DNA of 64,000 bases from Actinomadura alba (GTDB lineage: Bacteria > Actinomycetota > Actinomycetes > Streptosporangiales > Streptosporangiaceae). Positions 60,851 through 64,000 of this stretch are shown in pieces; position 1 is the stretch's first letter, and the number at the start of each line of letters is the position of its first letter. The notes beneath the pieces were generated by a model that did not search any database, was not told the origin of the DNA, and worked only from the letters and a program-made list of their open reading frames with translations. Both the position numbers and the translations under genes were made by a program. The stretch covers positions 1 to 64,000 of the forward strand of contig NZ_JABVEC010000032.1 of assembly GCF_014323705.1 (NCBI RefSeq), given 5' to 3'.

Positions 60851-61723
60851 ATGAGTGATCTCCAGCGACGTACGCTGCTCCGCGCCGCGGCACTGACGGC
60901 CATGGGCCTCGGCGCCGCCGTGGCCGCGCCCGGCACCGCCTCCGCCTCCGCCTCCGCCGACACCGGCGACGGGCGTGTGAACGGGCGCGTACCGCGTGGC
61001 GCCATCAGCATCCAGCTCTACTCGCTGCGCGACATGCTCACCGCCGACCTCGAAGTGACCCTCGCCGCTCTGGCGCAGATCGGATATCGCAAGGTCGAGA
61101 TGGCCGGGACCTACGGGCGCACCGCCGTACAGTTCCGCGCCATTCTCGACCGGCACGACCTGCACGCGACCTCGACCCATGTCGGAGTGAACGCCAACTG
61201 GCAGGCCAGCCTCGACGACGCGCTGACGCTCGGGAACCGGTTCATCGTCCACCCGTGGGCCAACTACGCGACCGCCGACGAGTGGCGCCGCTTCGCCGAC
61301 GAGCTCGAGTCGGCGGGCGCGGCGGCGCGTGCGGCCGGGCTGCGGTTCGGCTATCACAACCACGCGCACGAGTTCGCGAGGCTGCCGACCGGTGAGCGGC
61401 CGTACGACATCATCACCGCCACCGACCCCAAGCTCGTGCACCTGGAGGTGGACCTCTACTGGGCGGTGACCGGCAGCGCCGACCCGGTCGCCCTCTTCGA
61501 GCAGCACGGGCGAAGGATCAAGCAGTTCCACGTTAAGGACCGGGCGGCCGACGGCTCCTTCGCCGACGTGGGCAAGGGCACCATCGACTTCCGGAGGATC
61601 TTCGCGAACGCGGATGAGACCGGAGTCCTGGAGTACATCGTGGAACGCGACAGCCAGCCGCACCCGGTCGACACCGCCCGGATCGGCTACGAGTACCTTC
61701 GCAAGGTGCGCTTCGGCCGCTGA
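60851..61723 (+). CDS. Tat-exported sugar-phosphate isomerase-like TIM barrel
   Basis: The 290-residue protein has a twin-arginine signal (LQRRTLLRAAALTAMG, cleavage near ASASA about 35). A xylose-isomerase-like barrel follows, with ISIQLYSLRDML, FGYHNHAHEF, LVHLEVDLYWAV, IKQFHVKDR and VLEYIVERDSQ. Metal ligands are probably Glu in LEVDLYW and His in FHVKDR. Exported members of this family accompany DUF1080 and PQQ dehydrogenases in sugar oxidation loci. ATG at 60851 follows GAGGAAAG. Confidence 0.9.
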   Translation: MSDLQRRTLLRAAALTAMGLGAAVAAPGTASASASADTGDGRVNGRVPRGAISIQLYSLRDMLTADLEVTLAALAQIGYRKVEMAGTYGRTAVQFRAILDRHDLHATSTHVGVNANWQASLDDALTLGNRFIVHPWANYATADEWRRFADELESAGAAARAAGLRFGYHNHAHEFARLPTGERPYDIITATDPKLVHLEVDLYWAVTGSADPVALFEQHGRRIKQFHVKDRAADGSFADVGKGTIDFRRIFANADETGVLEYIVERDSQPHPVDTARIGYEYLRKVRFGR

Positions 61724-61732
61724 CCAGCGCGA

Positions 61733-61819
61733 ACAACTGCAAGATCACGGCTGATGTGGAGTGACCCGCGTTATCCTCCCACGGAGAGTTCCACCTCCCC
61801 GTCGTGATCTTGCAGTTGT
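61733..61819. terminator. Long inverted repeat between convergent genes (CGTGATC element)
   Basis: ACAACTGCAAGATCACG (61733-61749) and CGTGATCTTGCAGTTGT (61803-61819) are perfect 17-base complements with a 53-base loop. They sit between convergent genes. The right arm matches the left arm of the element at 11514 at 15 of 16 positions. Confidence 0.65.
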
Positions 61820-61837
61820 CCGCCCTGCGGGCCGGTA

Positions 61838-62851
61838 TCAGGCGGAGTCGGCGGACCGGAAGGCCTCGATGGGGTGACGCACCCGGGCCGAGGTGTTGGT
61901 CGTGCCGCTGACGGCGTCGAGCATCGTACGGCCGAGGACCGCGTGCGCCTGGACGACCGGGTTCGTGCCCCCGTAGTTGCCGACGTCGCCCACCTGGTCG
62001 GCGAAGTAGGAGAAGACCAGCACGGGGGCGCCGGCGGTGTCGAAGATCACGCCCACCTCATGGCGGAGGTCCTCGTTCGCGCCGTACTTGATGCCGATCC
62101 GGGCGCGCTCGGCTGACGACATGTTGCGGCGCACGCCGTCGCAGTAGCCGACCTCCGACCAGCGCATGACCCTGAGCATCGCCGCGCTGGACGCCGCCGA
62201 CAGCAGGGTCTGGTCGGCGAGGCCCTTCACGAGCGCGTGCATCTCCCGCGGCGTGGTGGTGCCCAGGAAGAAGCGGTTCGGGTTGCCCTCGACCGGCTCG
62301 ACGCGCGTATGCGTGAAGCCCTTGGCGGCGAGGATCTCGTTGATCTCCGGCCCCGGCGCCACCCGGCCGCACATCCGCACGGCGGTGTTGTCGGACACCT
62401 GGAGCATCGCGACCAGGAAGTTCGCGATGGTGAGGTCGTCGCCGAAGGCGGCCTGCAGATGGTAGGTGCCGCTGCCGCCGAGGATGATGCTCGCGGGCAG
62501 GTCGAGTTTCTGGTCGAGACGAAGCAGACCCCTGTCGACCTTGTCGAAGACCGCGAGTGCGACGGCGAGTTTCTGCACGCTCGCGCCCTTGATCACGAAA
62601 TCGACATCATCGGCGATTACATCGCGCCATGTCCCCCCGTCCTGTACCGCATTGACGTAGGAATGCCATCTTCCGCCGGCCTTCCTTTTCTGCGCGGCGT
62701 ACACGGTCTTAAGGCCGGCCAGGCCGGGCGGGATTCGCTCGTCGGCGCTCGCGGGACTCACGAAAGGACCCAGCGGTCCCAGTGTGGCGGCACTCGCCGC
62801 CGCGGCCCCGCCCAGTCCGAGTACGGATCGTCGGTTGACGCGATGCCTCAT
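61838..62851 (-). CDS. Secreted class A beta-lactamase-like serine hydrolase
   Basis: The 337-residue protein has a Tat-like signal (VNRRSVLGLGGAAAA, cleavage near SPASA about 36). The serine beta-lactamase/PBP fold shows SVQK (S91, K94) as the SxxK motif, SDN at 153-155 and KYG in place of KTG. I do not see the class A Glu166 segment, so penicillin hydrolysis is uncertain. It may be a D-Ala-D-Ala-type or other serine hydrolase acting on the cell wall. It is convergent with the isomerase gene, with the 61733-61819 inverted repeat between. Confidence 0.85.
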   Translation of the reverse strand: MRHRVNRRSVLGLGGAAAASAATLGPLGPFVSPASADERIPPGLAGLKTVYAAQKRKAGGRWHSYVNAVQDGGTWRDVIADDVDFVIKGASVQKLAVALAVFDKVDRGLLRLDQKLDLPASIILGGSGTYHLQAAFGDDLTIANFLVAMLQVSDNTAVRMCGRVAPGPEINEILAAKGFTHTRVEPVEGNPNRFFLGTTTPREMHALVKGLADQTLLSAASSAAMLRVMRWSEVGYCDGVRRNMSSAERARIGIKYGANEDLRHEVGVIFDTAGAPVLVFSYFADQVGDVGNYGGTNPVVQAHAVLGRTMLDAVSGTTNTSARVRHPIEAFRSADSA

Positions 62852-63048
62852 CAGCTATCCCTTTCTCCCCATCAGCGGTCAATTTGTGTGACCTTAACAG
62901 AGACGCCGATAACAGCTGACTTGGTTCTGATTTCTGGATTTCGTGGTTCGGCGGAAATGCGGCTGGAGAAGGCCGCGCAGTGTAAGGCAGCGCGCTTGCG
63001 GGACGGTTGCGGCACGGGTCGCGTCCGCCGCATTCCGGCCGGTGCAGG

Positions 63049-63741
63049 TCATGACGGGATGGCGCGGAAGTCGGCGAAGTCGAAGCCCGGCGAGACCACG
63101 CAGCTGACGAGGACCTCCTCGTCACCCGCCGGCCTGGCTGCCTGCCAGGTGCCGGCCGGCACCAGGGCCTGAGGCCGCTCACCGGCGGCGAGGTCCGGCC
63201 CGAGCGTCATGACCTGCTCGGATCCGGGTGCCTCCCCACTGCCGCCGAGCGCGAGCGTCAGCGGTCCGCCGCGGTGCCACAACCAGAGTTCGTCCGAGCG
63301 CACCACGTGCCACATCGATTCCTCACCCGGCGGCAGCAGGAAATAGATGCCCGTGGCGCTCGCCCGCTCGCCGGGGTATCCGGCCGGCCGGAAGCGAGCG
63401 GGTGCCGCCCAGGTCTGCCGGAACCATCCGCCCTCGGGGTGCGGCAGCAGGTCGAGGGTCTCGGCGACGGCCGGCCGCTCCAGCAGTTCCGTGTGCCGCC
63501 CTTCGGGCCCGCGCCGCACGTACCTGACGCGGGCGACCTGCGAACGGTCGATCACGCCTGGCAGCGGGATGCGGATCGGCACCGGGTCGAGGGTGAGCGC
63601 GACGACCTGGCCTTCGTCGAACGCCTCGTCGGCGATGCCGAGGGCGTCGGCCTCGTCGGGAGCCCACGCCGACCTGTCACCGAGCACGAAGCGCGAGTCG
63701 GGGTCGGCCAACCATGCTTCGAGTGAGGTGAGCAGCAGCAT
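63049..63741 (-). CDS. DUF985-type cupin protein
   Basis: The 230-residue protein has a C-terminal cupin of the DUF985 family. It begins LLPHPEGGWFRQTWAAP and continues GIYFLLPPGEESMWHVVRSDELWLWHRGG, AGERPQALVPAGTWQAARP and SCVVSPGFDFADFR. The N-terminal 90 residues form a separate region with SLEAWLADPDSRFVLGDRSAW, of unknown role. His and Glu in WHVVRSDE are typical cupin metal ligands. It may be a sugar epimerase-like enzyme, but this is not established. The 197 bases to the serine hydrolase gene hold no gene that I can support. Confidence 0.83.
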   Translation of the reverse strand: MLLLTSLEAWLADPDSRFVLGDRSAWAPDEADALGIADEAFDEGQVVALTLDPVPIRIPLPGVIDRSQVARVRYVRRGPEGRHTELLERPAVAETLDLLPHPEGGWFRQTWAAPARFRPAGYPGERASATGIYFLLPPGEESMWHVVRSDELWLWHRGGPLTLALGGSGEAPGSEQVMTLGPDLAAGERPQALVPAGTWQAARPAGDEEVLVSCVVSPGFDFADFRAIPS

Positions 63742-63764
63742 GATCCGAGCCTAATTGCGATCGG

Positions 63765-64000
63765 TCAGTTCCAGGGCAGCGCCGCGCGGTCGGCCCAGTA
63801 CCGGCCGGGCGGCGAGGCGAGGCCGCCGAGCCCGGCCAGGTCGTCGTCGTCCAGCCGTACGGCCACGGCGGCCAGATTGGAGCGCAGTTGCGCAACGCTC
63901 GCGGCGCCGGTGAGCACCGTGCCGGCCCACGGCCGGTGCAGCGCGGCGGCGAGCGCGATCGCGTCCGGGCCGACGCCGTGCCGCTCCGCCGCCCGTGCCA
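63765..64000 (-). CDS. Aldo/keto reductase, C-terminal part (partial)
   Basis: The frame enters from the right edge and runs 78 codons to a TGA at 63765. The sequence ALAAALHRPWAGTVLTGAAS followed by VAQLRSNLAAVAVRLDDDDL matches the last barrel strand and helices of aldo/keto reductases, where GAAS and RSNLAA bind NADPH. The catalytic Tyr/Lys region lies outside the window. It is on the same strand as the cupin gene, and only 23 bases separate them, so an operon is likely. Confidence 0.85.
   Translation of the reverse strand, partial: ARAAERHGVGPDAIALAAALHRPWAGTVLTGAASVAQLRSNLAAVAVRLDDDDLAGLGGLASPPGRYWADRAALPWN

Noticed and set aside
61838..62851. A true class A beta-lactamase call
   Set aside because: SxxK and SDN are present, but KTG is altered to KYG and no Glu166-type segment is visible. 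A serine hydrolase call is safer.

Overview
This is a GC-rich actinomycete chromosome segment. A WhiB1/WblE-type protein, a nickel superoxide dismutase, a fused 2-oxoglutarate dehydrogenase (Kgd), a SigB/SigF-type sigma factor with an RsbW-like partner, three complete conservons, dense ATGA/GTGA gene overlaps and frequent GTG starts all point to a filamentous actinobacterium. My best guess is order Streptosporangiales, inferred from gene content only. No rRNA, tRNA, CRISPR array, insertion sequence or phage gene was recognised.

Layout. 1-21.7 kb is mostly core housekeeping: wblE, a lipid kinase, rsbW-sigF, sodN with its maturation protease sodX, a glutamate/glutamine-type ABC transporter, malic enzyme, an NlpC/P60-fold secreted protein that lacks the catalytic cysteine, a PadR/DUF4097 operon, a 59-residue DUF6104 gene, kgd, a DedA protein, and a small acyl-CoA/lipid-type cluster (SDR, enoyl-CoA hydratase and a divergent NAD(P)-binding reductase). 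21.7-28.8 kb is a seven-gene, nearly gap-free minus-strand operon that matches the actinobacterial version of the Ebo metabolite-export clusters: inositol-phosphate synthase, UbiA prenyltransferase, TIM-barrel isomerase, EboA, TatD hydrolase, EboE and an alkaline-phosphatase-fold protein. 29-32.6 kb holds two tandem ROK repressor paralogues and a sugar isomerase.

32.6-38.1 kb is a compact diterpene-type biosynthetic cluster: a divergent polyprenyl diphosphate synthase, then P450, class I terpene synthase and class II cyclase, translationally coupled through GTGA overlaps. The class II cyclase carries a DADTSA variant of the DxDDTA acid motif. 38.3-51.5 kb contains three cvnA-B-C-D conservons (sensor-like ATPase, roadblock protein, DUF742 protein, small GTPase). 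A sirohydrochlorin-chelatase-like gene on the opposite strand lies between the first and second. 51.6-61.7 kb is a carbohydrate uptake and oxidation locus: RbsA/RbsC/periplasmic-binding ABC transporter, Gfo/Idh/MocA oxidoreductase, ThuA-DUF1080 protein, PQQ-type sugar dehydrogenase with PKD and CBM modules, and a Tat-exported TIM-barrel isomerase. It resembles known 3-keto-sugar pathways. The right end has a secreted serine hydrolase, a cupin and the C-terminal part of an aldo/keto reductase that runs off the window.

Connections. A 14-bp palindromic pattern, AAnGTnnnnACnTT, occurs upstream of both ROK genes and of the sugar ABC operon about 20 kb away. This suggests that the two ROK proteins control the sugar locus and that the terpene/conservon block sits inside one regulon. 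Palindromes that look like bidirectional terminators lie between most convergent gene pairs, and two of them share an almost identical stem sequence.
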